Assembly: GCF_000474945.1 (NCBI RefSeq)
Contig: NZ_AXDW01000007.1
Location: forward strand, 62,001 to 126,000
Direction: 5' to 3'
Source: Solimonas soli DSM 21787
GTDB taxonomy: Bacteria; Pseudomonadota; Gammaproteobacteria; Nevskiales; Nevskiaceae
Length of the DNA stretch: 64,000 nt
The position numbers and the translations under genes are program-made. Shown one piece after another: positions 43,719-54,903 of this stretch (its first letter is position 1; every line of letters begins with the position of its first letter). A model generated the notes under the pieces. The model had not been told where the DNA came from, did not search any database, and worked only from the letters and a program-made list of their open reading frames with translations.

Positions 43719-46700
43719 GGCGTGCCTCCGGCGGCGCGCGCGGCTTCCAGCGTGCGCGCGTAGGCCGTCAGGTCGAAGCGCAGCACCATCTCCTGCAGGC
43801 TGGCGGTGAAGGCGACGTGCGCGGCATCCTCGGCCGCGATCTCGCGCAGCTTGGCCTGGATGCCGCGCACGTGGCCGATGCGGCCGAGCTGGATCAGATC
43901 GTCGAGGTGGCGGCGGCAGCTGGCCGGCATCCTCACCACTTCGGCATGCGGCGGCGGCGCGTCGTCGATGTGGCGCCAGTCGAGCGCGAGCAGGGCGGCG
44001 ACGCGGTCGAGGAAGAAATCGACATCGAGCGGCTTGGTCAGGAAGGCGTCGTGCGCCTCGCCGGCTTCGCCGCCGCGACGCAGCTCGTAGGCGTTGGCGG
44101 AGACGATCATGATGCGCAAGTCCGGCAGATCGAGCGCGCGCAGCGCCTCGGCGACCTGCCAGCCGCCCATGCCGGGCATCGCCAGATCGAGTGTCGCCAG
44201 ATGCGGCCGGCACTGGCGCGCCAGCTCGACGGCCGCCTCGCCGTCGCGGGCGAGGAACAGTTCGAAGCCGAGCGGCTCGAGCAGATTGCGCAGCAGGTCG
44301 AGATGCGCGGGATCGTCGTCGACCAGCATCACGCGCCGCCGCTCGCCTTCGTAGCCGACGATGCGCCGCCGCGGCGGCGGCGACGCGCTGGCGCCGTGCG
44401 CGGCCGCCGACAGCAGCAGGCGCACGACGAAGCGGCTGCCCTCGCCCGGCGTGCTGTGCACGGCGATCTCGCCGCCCATGATCTGCACCAGCACCTTGGT
44501 GATGGCGAGCCCGAGCCCGGCGCCCGGCGTCGCCCGCACGCCCGGCATGCCGCCGCGCTCGAAGGGCATGAAGATGCGCTCGGTGTCCTGCGGGCGGATG
44601 CCGATGCCGCTGTCGGCGATCTCGAACTCGGCGACCTGCGTGCGGTAGCGCACGGTCAGCGCCGCATGGCCGCGATCGGTGAACTTGATCGCGTTCGACA
44701 GCAGGTTGATGAGGATCTGCCGCAGGCGCTTCTGGTCGACGTGGACGATCGGCGGCAGCCACGGCGGCCGCTCGTAGCGGAATTCGATGCCCTTGGCGGC
44801 GGCCTGCAGGCGGAACATGTCGACGATCTGTTCGAGGAATTCCGGCAGGCGCACCTCGTCGCGGTTGAGGCGCAGCTGGCCGCTCTCGATCTTCGAGATG
44901 TCGAGCATGCCGTCGACCAGGTTCGACAGATGCTCGGCGCTGCGGCGGATCACGCGGATCGCGCTCTGCGGTGGCGCGCCGGTCTCGCGTTCGAGCAGCT
45001 GCGCGTAGCCGTAGATCGAGTTCAGCGGCGAGCGGATCTCGTGGCTGATGCCGACCACGTAGCGGCTCTTCGCCTCGTTGGCGGCCTCGGCGGTTTCCTT
45101 GGCTTTCTGCAGGGCCGCGTCGGTGCGCTCGTGCGCCTCGATCTCGTCCATCAGCATCGCCGTCTGCCGCGCCGACTCGCCGAGCGCGGCATTGCGGCTC
45201 TCGTGCGCGAGCACCAGCAGCCAGGACGCCACGCCGGAGAAGATCAGCAGGCTGAGGAAGACCACCCACAGCGTGCTGCCGACGACTTCGCGCGCCTGCG
45301 GCGCGATGGCGATGTACTGCCAGTAGATGAACGACAGCAGGCAGCCGATGGCGATCGTGAACAGGAACAGGATGCCGAGGAACTGGCCGATGCTCGCCAG
45401 CCGCACCGACTCGCCGACGCGCTGCGGCAGGATCGCGTCGAGCACGCGCGCGATCTGCTGGCCGAAGCGGCTGTCCTCCTTGCAGACGTCGTGGCAGCGC
45501 GCTTCGAGCGTGCAGCACAGCGAACAGATCGGTCCGCTGTAGGCCGGGCACATGGCGACGTCGCTGCGCTCGAAATGGTTCTCGCAGATCGTGCAGCGGA
45601 TTTCGTGCTCGCCCTCGGGCAGGCCGCCGGGCTGGCGGGCAAGGTAGTAGCGGCCGCCGGTGGCCCAGGCGATCAGCGGCGCGAGCAGGAAGGCGACGCC
45701 GAAACCGATGAACGGCGACAGCACCTGCGGCAGCGCGCCGAACACACCGAAGAAGGCGGCCGAGGACACGACGATCGACGCCAGCATGCTGCCGACGCCG
45801 ACCGGATTGATGTCGTACAGATGCGCGCGCTTGAACTCGATGTAGGACGGCGAGAGTTTCAGCGGCTTGTTGACGACCAGATCGGCGGTCAGCGCGCCGA
45901 TCCAGCCGACCGCGAAGTTGGCGTACAGCACGAGGATGCCCTCGATGACGCGCGCGATGCCGATCTCCATCAAGAGCAGCGCAAGCAGCACGTTGAACAC
46001 CAGCCAGACGACGCGGCCGGGATGTGCGTGCGTCAGCCGCGAGAAGAAATTCGACCAGGCGATCGAGCCGGCATAGGCATTGGTGACGTTGATCTTGATC
46101 TGGCAGGTGACGATGAACACGCCGGTCAGCAGCAGCGCCGCGGCCGGCGATCCGAGCATCTCGCGGAAGGCCATGAAGAACATCTGCACCGGCTGCGCCG
46201 CCTCGTCGGCCGGCACGCCCTTCTGCAGCACGAAGTACGCGAGCAGGCCGCCGGCGGCCAGCTTGAGGCCGCCCATGAACACCCAGCCCGGCCCGGTGCT
46301 CAGCAGGGCGGTCCACCAGCGCCAGGCGCCGACGCGGCGGCGATCCGGCAGGAAGCGCAGGTAGTCGGCCTGTTCGCCGATCTGCGGCAGCAGCGACAGC
46401 AGCGTCGAGGCGGCGATCGCGAACAGCGACAGATCGAACGCGCCGCTCGCGTTGCCGCGCGCGCCGCCGTAAGCGCGCAACCCGGCGAGATCGTCGCGGC
46501 TGTAGACGAGCAGCCAGACCAGCGGCGCGAGCTGCAGGATCAGCCACACCGGCTGCGTCCACAGCTGCACGCGGCTGATCAGGCTGATGCCGTAGATGGC
46601 GATGGGGATCACCACCAGCGCGCTGACCAGGTGCGCGATCCACAGCGGCATGCCGGTCACCATGTGCAGGGCCTGCGACATGATGCTGGCCTCGATCGAG

Positions 46701-47107
46701 AACAGCAGGAAGGTGAACGAGGCGTAGATCAGCGAGGTGATGGTCGAGCCCATGTAGCCGAAGCCGGCGCCGCGCGTCAGCAGGTCGATGTCCAGCCCGT
46801 AGTGCGCCGCGTAGCCGGCGATCGGCAGGCCGATGACGAACATCAGCGCGCAGACCACGACGATCGCCCACATCGCGTTGGTGAAGCCGAACTGCAGGGT
46901 CAGGCTGCCGCCGATCGCCTCGCAGGCGAGGAAGGAGATCGCGCCGAGCGCGGTGCTGGCGATGACGAACGAGCCGCGCTTGCGCGCCTTTTCGGCGGTG
47001 AAGCGCAGCGCGTAGTCCTCGAGCGTCTGGCTCGCCGCCCACTTGTTGTACTGGCGTCGCTCGCGAACGATGCGCTGTCGCAGCTTCGGCTCGACCGTCG
47101 CTCCCAC
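43715..47107 (-). CDS. Hybrid histidine kinase fused to a purine/cytosine permease-like transporter domain
   Basis: A 1130-residue sensor. The N-terminal 480 or so residues resemble NCS1-type permeases, with LEDYALRFTAEKARKRGSFV, then a dozen hydrophobic helices. A Cys-rich segment follows at about 502-540 (RCTICENHFE, CSLCCTLEARCHDVC), which may bind metal. Two more membrane helices lead to a HisKA domain (VVGISHEIRSPLNSIYGYAQ, His 689), an HATPase domain (LLSNAIKFTDRG, GAGLGLAI), and a receiver domain (LATLDLAMPGMGG, Asp 974). GTG 47107 is the best start. It overlaps the response regulator by four bases and follows ureJ by 29 bases, so it is probably co-transcribed with urease genes and may sense urea or a related compound. 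Confidence 0.88.
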   Translation of the reverse strand: MGATVEPKLRQRIVRERRQYNKWAASQTLEDYALRFTAEKARKRGSFVIASTALGAISFLACEAIGGSLTLQFGFTNAMWAIVVVCALMFVIGLPIAGYAAHYGLDIDLLTRGAGFGYMGSTITSLIYASFTFLLFSIEASIMSQALHMVTGMPLWIAHLVSALVVIPIAIYGISLISRVQLWTQPVWLILQLAPLVWLLVYSRDDLAGLRAYGGARGNASGAFDLSLFAIAASTLLSLLPQIGEQADYLRFLPDRRRVGAWRWWTALLSTGPGWVFMGGLKLAAGGLLAYFVLQKGVPADEAAQPVQMFFMAFREMLGSPAAALLLTGVFIVTCQIKINVTNAYAGSIAWSNFFSRLTHAHPGRVVWLVFNVLLALLLMEIGIARVIEGILVLYANFAVGWIGALTADLVVNKPLKLSPSYIEFKRAHLYDINPVGVGSMLASIVVSSAAFFGVFGALPQVLSPFIGFGVAFLLAPLIAWATGGRYYLARQPGGLPEGEHEIRCTICENHFERSDVAMCPAYSGPICSLCCTLEARCHDVCKEDSRFGQQIARVLDAILPQRVGESVRLASIGQFLGILFLFTIAIGCLLSFIYWQYIAIAPQAREVVGSTLWVVFLSLLIFSGVASWLLVLAHESRNAALGESARQTAMLMDEIEAHERTDAALQKAKETAEAANEAKSRYVVGISHEIRSPLNSIYGYAQLLERETGAPPQSAIRVIRRSAEHLSNLVDGMLDISKIESGQLRLNRDEVRLPEFLEQIVDMFRLQAAAKGIEFRYERPPWLPPIVHVDQKRLRQILINLLSNAIKFTDRGHAALTVRYRTQVAEFEIADSGIGIRPQDTERIFMPFERGGMPGVRATPGAGLGLAITKVLVQIMGGEIAVHSTPGEGSRFVVRLLLSAAAHGASASPPPRRRIVGYEGERRRVMLVDDDPAHLDLLRNLLEPLGFELFLARDGEAAVELARQCRPHLATLDLAMPGMGGWQVAEALRALDLPDLRIMIVSANAYELRRGGEAGEAHDAFLTKPLDVDFFLDRVAALLALDWRHIDDAPPPHAEVVRMPASCRRHLDDLIQLGRIGHVRGIQAKLREIAAEDAAHVAFTASLQEMVLRFDLTAYARTLEAARAAGGTP

Positions 47108-47136
47108 CCCACTCTCCGTTCTTCGTTGAACGATGT

Positions 47137-47717
47137 TCAGGCCAGGGCATGCACCAGGCCGCCGGCCGCGGTCAGCACGCCGGCCGCCCGAGCCAGCCAG
47201 TGATGCCGGCGCTGCGCAGCGTAACCGATACCCAGGCCGGCGCCATGCAGCAGCGCCGTCGCCAGCATGAAGCCGGCCGCGAACAGCAGCGGATCGGCGA
47301 GCGCCGGCAGCTCGCTGCCGTGCGCGGCGCCGTGACAGAAGGCGAACGCGCCGGTCAGCGCCAGCGCGGCGGCCAGCGGCAGGCGGCCGGCGGTGGCGAC
47401 GAAGAGCCCGAGCACCAGCAGCGATGCGCTGATGCCGGCCTCGACGTGCGGCGGCGCGAAGCCCGCCAGCGCCGTCGCGGCGCCGATCGCCATCACCGTG
47501 ACGAAGGCCAGCGGCACCATCCAGCGCGCGCGACCGCCGAGCTGGGCGGCCCACACGCCGACCGCGATCATCGCCAGCAAGTGATCGAAGCCGGACAGCG
47601 GATGCAGGAGGCCGGCGACGAAGCCGGCGCCCGGCAGATCATGGCCGGGATGCGCGAAGGCCGGCGCGGCGGCGGCGAGCAGCGCGAGGGCGAGGAAGGC
47701 AGCGGTCTTGCGCGACA

Positions 47718-47718
<1 letters not shown>
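47137..47718 (-). CDS. ureJ: HupE/UreJ-family nickel-related membrane protein
   Basis: A 193-residue membrane protein, probably a nickel permease supplying urease. A signal-like first segment ends AFAHPGHDLPG, and LHPLSGFDHLLAMIAVGVWA carries the conserved HPxxGxDH motif. AFAFCHGAAHGSELP has two more His. Its start overlaps the ureG stop by one base (TGATG). Confidence 0.93.
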
Positions 47719-48376
<658 letters not shown>

Positions 48377-48380
<4 letters not shown>

Positions 48381-49054
48381 GAGCGGAACAGCCTCGTGTA
48401 CTGGGTTTCGTGGTGCATCGAGAACAGATCGAGCAAGGGTGCGGCGCTGCCGAGATCGTCGAGCGCGCACTGCGGCGCGCACGCGGCGACCTCGGCGATG
48501 TCGGCGGCCAGGCGCGCCGTCGCGATCTGGCCGTCGGTCTGGCCGAGCGGCACCAGACGCACGCCGGCCGAGATCAGGTTCGCCGCGAAGCCATGCAGAT
48601 AGGCATGCAAGGCCGGCGCCAGGGGAATGCCGTGGGCGGCGCAGGCCACCGCCATCGCCACCGCGTGCGACTGCGGCCTGCCGCGCTGGCGCCGCGCGAA
48701 CGCATCGAACAGGGCGTTCGGCCAGGCGCGGCCGGTGACCTGCAGGAAGGCCTGCGCCTGCTGGCGGCTTTCCAGCGCCGTCTCGCTGGTGCCGCGCAGC
48801 GCGGCGGCGAGTTCGGCGATCGCGTCGAGCGCCGCCGTGTCGGCCGCCGACCGCCAGGCGTGCGCGAACAGCACGGCGTCGAGCCAGGCCGCGCCGCGCC
48901 GCAGGACCGCGCGCACGTAGTCGGCCAGCGTGTCGACGTCGCGCACGTCGCCGCGTTCGACCGCCCACTCGAGCCCATGGCTGTAGCTGAACGCGCCGAC
49001 CGGATAGCTCGGCGAGGTCCAGCTCAGCAGCAGCTGCAGGGCGGCGCCTTGCAT
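48377..49054 (-). CDS. ureF: Urease accessory protein UreF
   Basis: Helical accessory protein that works with UreD and UreG as a nickel-insertion complex. 225 residues. [20 protein letters not shown] with EWAVE following is the N-terminal signature; [17 protein letters not shown] and [20 protein letters not shown] are also typical. The ureE stop is three bases upstream. Confidence 0.96.
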
Positions 49055-49057
49055 GGG

Positions 49058-49570
49058 TCAGTGTCCATGGCCGGCGACGTAGACGAAGTTCGTGGCGCCG
49101 CCCGGCTCGTCGTGAGCGTGGCTGCCGTGCGCGTGGCCGCCGGCATAGGCGCCGGACTCCGGCGTGAACGGCGCCGCGAGCGCGCGCGTCGTCGCACCGA
49201 GGCCCTGCAGCATCGCGACGATCACATGATCGTGGCGAATCAGGATGCGGTCTTCGCCGAGCTGCGCCGGCAGGTGGCGATTGCCGATGTGCCAGGCGAG
49301 GCGCACGAGCTGCGCGGCGTCGCCCGCCGTCACTTCGATGAGCGCCTCGGGCGCGGCGCTGACGAGAATGATGCGGCCGTCGTCGAGCTTGAGGCCGTCG
49401 CCGTCATGGATCAGCGTGGCGCGCGGCAGGTCGAGCAGGAACTCGGTGCCGGCCTCGGCGACGTAGAGGAAGCGGCGGCGGTGGCGGGCATCGTGGTCGA
49501 GAGCGATATGGTCGACCGCGGATTCGCGGGGCCAGCTGCCGGCGGGGATGATTTCAGTGGCGCGGAGCAT
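49058..49570 (-). CDS. ureE: Urease accessory nickel metallochaperone UreE
   Basis: Nickel carrier, 170 residues. The N-terminal peptide-binding-like domain includes [20 protein letters not shown], and the metal domain has the conserved [11 protein letters not shown] and [16 protein letters not shown]. The tail is His-rich ([21 protein letters not shown]), giving extra nickel sites. It is separated from ureC by a 676-base repeat cluster, so it may depend on read-through or on a separate promoter. Confidence 0.95.
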   Translation of the reverse strand: MLRATEIIPAGSWPRESAVDHIALDHDARHRRRFLYVAEAGTEFLLDLPRATLIHDGDGLKLDDGRIILVSAAPEALIEVTAGDAAQLVRLAWHIGNRHLPAQLGEDRILIRHDHVIVAMLQGLGATTRALAAPFTPESGAYAGGHAHGSHAHDEPGGATNFVYVAGHGH

Positions 49571-49612
49571 CAGGCGACCTCTGCCCTTTTGAAAGTGTTC
49601 CTCTCAATTGAG

Positions 49613-50207
49613 CTTTCTGATTTCGCCTTGCGGCGACTTACTTCTCTTTGCTTGTGCAAAGAGAAGTAAGCAAGAGAAAGCACACCCTGGCTCTGCGTCG
49701 CCGCTGCGCGGCGATACCCTGTGGTGCTCGCCACGAAGGGCGCGGCCGAAACTCGCGATGCTGCGCATCGCTCAGACACTCGGCCGCTGCTTCCCTTCGT
49801 GGCTGTGCTCCTCGGCGCAACGCAAAGGGGCCCAACATCAAAAGCCACAGCACGGCACCGACGCTCCGCGTGGATTACCGCTTGCGCGGGAATGACAAAG
49901 AAAGACAACAGACCAGATTCCCTCTCCCCGCTTGCGGGGAGAGGGTTAGGGTGAGGGGCAACGTCGCATAGCGACGTGCTGTGGCTTCTGCCGCCGCGAC
50001 AGCGAGCGGAGCGGCCCTCAGGATGTGATTTCTTTTGGGTACTTTTCTTCGCCTCCAAGCGCCTACTTTTTGGTGCACAAGCAAAGAAAAGTACCTCGCC
50101 GACAGGCGAAATCAAAAAGTCCGATCGAACAACGCGCCCGCCAGAACGAGCAGTCACGGCGCTGCGCGCCGCCCTCTCCCTGGCCCTCTCCCGCACGCGG
50201 GAGAGGG
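49613..50207. repeat. Cluster of dispersed repeats inside the urease operon
   Basis: Two 45-base inverted copies, 49613-49657 and 50075-50119, agree at 39 of 45 bases. The left one overlaps a perfect 15-base hairpin (49637-49670). Between and beside them are a REP-like palindrome (49871-49896) and CCCTCTCCC-type hairpins (49920-49945 and 50184-50207). A long frame crosses this stretch, but it is made of repeat sequence. I see no real gene in 49571-50246. Confidence 0.8.
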
Positions 50208-50246
50208 AACAAGAGCGAAGGAAATCAGTGATCGTGTGCGCGTCCA

Positions 50247-51959
<1,713 letters not shown>

Positions 51960-51961
51960 GG

Positions 51962-52267
51962 CTAGAGCGCTCCCATCACGTCGCCGCGAAAACCGACGAC
52001 GGTGCGCGCACCGGCGTAGGCGACGAGCCGCACCTCGCGCGTCTGGCCCGGCTCGAAGCGCATCGCCGTGCCGGCCGGGATGTCGAGGCGCATGCCGCGC
52101 GCGGCGGCGCGATCGAAGGCCAGCGCCGGATTGGTCTCGGCGAAGTGGTAATGACTGCCGACCTGCACCGGCCGGTCGCCGGTGTTGGCGACGGCGAGCG
52201 TCAGCGAGGCGCGGTCCGCGTTGAGGGTGATCTCGCCTTCGGCACAAAGGATTTCGCCGGGGATCAT
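51962..52267 (-). CDS. ureB: Urease beta subunit
   Basis: Structural subunit of urease, 101 residues, beginning [18 protein letters not shown]. The motif [18 protein letters not shown] and the C-terminal [14 protein letters not shown] are conserved. It lies four bases from ureA and two from ureC. Confidence 0.98.
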   Translation of the reverse strand: MIPGEILCAEGEITLNADRASLTLAVANTGDRPVQVGSHYHFAETNPALAFDRAAARGMRLDIPAGTAMRFEPGQTREVRLVAYAGARTVVGFRGDVMGAL

Positions 52268-52271
52268 GGCT

Positions 52272-52574
52272 TCACCGGATCGGCTGGTGGACGGTGACGA
52301 GCTTGGTGCCGTCGGGAAAGGTCGCCTCGACCTGGATCTCGTGAATCATCTCGGCGATGCCCTCCATCACCTGCGCGCGCGTCAGCACCTGCGCGCCGGC
52401 CTGCATCAGCGCGGCGACGCTGTGGCCATCGCGCGCGCCCTCGACGACGGTGTCGGTGATCAGGGCGATCGCCTCCGGATGATTGAGCTTGACGCCGCGT
52501 TCGAGGCGACGGCGCGCGACCAGCGCGGCCATCGCCACCAGCAGCTTGTCCTTTTCGCGTGGCGTGAGATTCAT
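52272..52574 (-). CDS. ureA: Urease gamma subunit
   Basis: Small structural subunit, 100 residues. [20 protein letters not shown] and [20 protein letters not shown] are clear, as is [14 protein letters not shown] at the end. It follows ureD by eight bases. Separate gamma, beta and alpha genes are the usual bacterial form. Confidence 0.98.
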   Translation of the reverse strand: MNLTPREKDKLLVAMAALVARRRLERGVKLNHPEAIALITDTVVEGARDGHSVAALMQAGAQVLTRAQVMEGIAEMIHEIQVEATFPDGTKLVTVHQPIR

Positions 52575-52582
52575 GTGAGCCT

Positions 52583-53419
52583 TCAGCAGTACCAGACGCG
52601 CGGCAGGCGCGCCGGCAGGCCGGCGATGCCCTGCCGCAGACCGCCGGCGAGATGGATCAGGGAACGGCGCAGGGCCGCCGCGTCGGCGGCGAGCAGGCGC
52701 GCGATCAGCAGGCCGCCGAACGCCGTCGCGGCGCCCGGGTGATCGGCGAGCAGGGCGCGCGCCAGCGGCAGCTGCGCCTCGGCGTCGTCGCCGGCGTAGA
52801 GCAGCGTGGCGCAGGCGCCGGCGTCGCCGAAGCCGAACGGCGCGGCGCGCGCGGCGGCCACGTCGCCGGCGAGGTGCAGGGCGTCGGCCCAGATCAGGCG
52901 GCCATCGCGGCGGATGCGCCAGGCGTCATGCAGCAGGCCGCGCCTCCAGTCCTCGCCCATGGCGCGGCGGCCGAACACCACGCTTTCGGTGGCCAGCAGC
53001 CGCGCGGCGGGCGCAAGCTCGGCGTCGAGCCGGCGACGCAGGCGCGCGCCGTCGAACAGGATGGTCTCCTGCGCCAGCCATTCGACCCAGGCACCGGCAC
53101 CGACACGCAGGTGCACGTCGACGCGCGTGTCGGCCTCCTCGTCGAGCGCGCGATACAGCTTCTCGGCGGCCTGCGTGCTGACGACGACCCGCGCGCCGTC
53201 ATCGACGCGCAGCGTGAAATCGAGCCGGTCGCCGCCCGTGAGCCCGCCGCTGGTCGTCAGCAGCACGGCCTGCGTCGGCTCGTCGTGCTCGGCGTCCGGG
53301 AACAGCAGGCGGCAGGGCGCGCGCTGATAGAGATCGGCGAGGCGTGTGCGGCCGTGTTCGTCGCGACGGTAGCCGAGCACGGCGGCGCCATGCACGCGCT
53401 GATGCGCGAAGGTCCGCAT
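52583..53419 (-). CDS. ureD: Urease accessory protein UreD
   Basis: Scaffold for nickel insertion, 278 residues from ATG 53419. [20 protein letters not shown] is the UreD signature, followed by [14 protein letters not shown] and [15 protein letters not shown]. The start is uncertain: an in-frame ATG at 53521 would add 34 residues, but other UreD proteins begin about ten residues before the segment [17 protein letters not shown], which favours 53419. It is the first gene of the minus-strand urease operon. Confidence 0.93.
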   Translation of the reverse strand: MRTFAHQRVHGAAVLGYRRDEHGRTRLADLYQRAPCRLLFPDAEHDEPTQAVLLTTSGGLTGGDRLDFTLRVDDGARVVVSTQAAEKLYRALDEEADTRVDVHLRVGAGAWVEWLAQETILFDGARLRRRLDAELAPAARLLATESVVFGRRAMGEDWRRGLLHDAWRIRRDGRLIWADALHLAGDVAAARAAPFGFGDAGACATLLYAGDDAEAQLPLARALLADHPGAATAFGGLLIARLLAADAAALRRSLIHLAGGLRQGIAGLPARLPRVWYC

Positions 53420-53542
53420 GGCGCTGCTGCCGAGGTCGTACACGGGTTCGCGAGGCTGGATGCCGGGCCGGACGGAGGAAGGAAGACGGGCGGCCGGCCG
53501 ATCCGGCCGCCGCGCCATCATCGCACCGGCGGCACGCGGCTC

Positions 53543-53654
53543 CCCTACGTCAAATGCCCCATGGGCGGCGCGCGGCCGCGGCGCTAACGTGGCCCCAAAT
53601 GCCCGCGTGAAATCCCGTGCCGCGGGCCGCGCTGCCCTACGTCAAACACCCCAT
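53543..53654. promoter_or_regulatory. Direct repeats between ureD and the porin (candidate operator)
   Basis: CCCTACGTCAAA-NN-CCCCAT occurs at 53543-53562 and again at 53635-53654, 92 bases apart and in the same orientation. The two copies match at 18 of 20 positions, differing only at the two spacer bases. They lie in the region separating the divergent ureDABC and porin-urtABCDE units. They are a reasonable site for the LuxR-type regulator coded at 42789-43718, but that link is inference. No clear sigma-70 or sigma-54 promoter was identified here. Confidence 0.5.
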
Positions 53655-53765
53655 ACCGCGGCGGTCCGCCGCTGCGGAAGACTGCGTGGGCCCGGCCGCC
53701 TCGACGTCGATGCGGCCGGTTCACGAACTCTCGTCCGGGTGGGACGCATGCACAGGGGATACACG

Positions 53766-54875
53766 ATGCACAAGGTCGATGTTGGTGAAGTGGCGGCGTC
53801 CATGCGACGTCGCGTGATCAAGGCCGCGCGCTGGCTGCCGCTGATCGCCGCCGTCGGCGGCACGGCACCGGCCTTCGCCGCCGACATATCGCTGCCGCCG
53901 CTGTCGATCGGCGCCGGCCTGCGCAGCAGTTTCACCAACACGGACGTCGAGGGCAGCGACGAGAAGCCGAACGATTTCACCCTGAACAGCGCGCGCCTCT
54001 ACGTCAGCGGCGCCGTCACCGGCCAGATCAAGTTCACGCTCAACACCGAGTACAGCGGCGCCGACACGGCCGACAGCAAGGTGCAGGTGATCGACGCGAT
54101 CGGCCGCTTCGAGTTCTCGCCGCAGCTCAACATCTGGGCCGGCCGCTTCCTGCCGCCGAGCGACCGCGCCAACCTGCACGGCCCGTACTACGCCAACAAC
54201 TGGGGTTTCGCCGTCGACGGCATCGAGGACGGCTATCCCTTCTACGCCGCCGGCCGCGACAACGGCGTCGCCTACTGGGGCGACTTCGACAAGCTGAAGC
54301 TGTCCTTCGGCGTGTTCGACGTGCCGTCGACCAACGCCGCCTCGGGCGATGGCAGCAAGGTCGTCGTCGCCGGCCGCGTGCAGTACGACTTCTGGGATGC
54401 CGAGCCGGGCTACTACCTCAACAGCACCTACTACGGCGACAAGGACATCCTCGCGCTCGGCGTCGCCGCGCAGGGTGTCGACGGCGACACCGGCGTCACC
54501 GTCGATGGCCTGATGGAGAAGAAGATCGCCGGCGGCGGCGTGCTCAGCCTCGAAGGCGAATACGCGCATTACGACGCACCGTTCTCCGGCTACGGCTATG
54601 CCGGCCAGGATTCCAGCGACGGCTTCTTCGGCCTCGCCGCCTTCCTGTTCCCGCAGAAGATCGGCATCGGCCAGATCCAGCTGCTCGGCAAGTACGGCTC
54701 GAACAGCTACGACCTGCCCGGCCAGGACGTCGACCTGACGACCACGGAGCTCGACGTCAACTACGTCATCAAGGCCTTCAACGCGCGCGTGAGCCTGTTC
54801 TACATCGACAGCGACTACAAGCACGCGCCCGGCGACACGCAACAGGTCGGCATCGGTCTGCAGCTGCAGATCTGA
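53766..54875 (+). CDS. Outer-membrane porin, probably for urea entry
   Basis: A beta-barrel porin of 369 residues. A signal peptide ends AVGGTAPAFA before ADISL, after a charged leader. If ATG 53802 is used, the leader is 12 residues shorter; AGGGGAT before 53766 supports the longer form. The segments FTLNSARLYVSGAVTGQIKF, the later GPYYANNWGFAVDG, and the C-terminal QQVGIGLQLQI with an aromatic-poor end fit the OprO/P-like family. It lies 28 bases before urtA, so it is probably the first gene of the urea-uptake operon. Confidence 0.85.
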   Translation: MHKVDVGEVAASMRRRVIKAARWLPLIAAVGGTAPAFAADISLPPLSIGAGLRSSFTNTDVEGSDEKPNDFTLNSARLYVSGAVTGQIKFTLNTEYSGADTADSKVQVIDAIGRFEFSPQLNIWAGRFLPPSDRANLHGPYYANNWGFAVDGIEDGYPFYAAGRDNGVAYWGDFDKLKLSFGVFDVPSTNAASGDGSKVVVAGRVQYDFWDAEPGYYLNSTYYGDKDILALGVAAQGVDGDTGVTVDGLMEKKIAGGGVLSLEGEYAHYDAPFSGYGYAGQDSSDGFFGLAAFLFPQKIGIGQIQLLGKYGSNSYDLPGQDVDLTTTELDVNYVIKAFNARVSLFYIDSDYKHAPGDTQQVGIGLQLQI

Positions 54876-54903
54876 TCCGCACAACGAACCCAGGAGTCTT
54901 TAC

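Noticed and set aside
43817-47203. A plus-strand frame of about 1128 codons opposite the hybrid kinase
   Set aside because: It is an antisense shadow of the kinase gene, with low-complexity His/Arg/Ala content and no recognisable domain.
53655-53765. Sigma-54 (-24/-12) promoter before the porin and urt genes
   Set aside because: I looked for GG-N10-GC in this stretch because rpoN and nitrogen genes are nearby; the nearest candidate has the wrong spacing.
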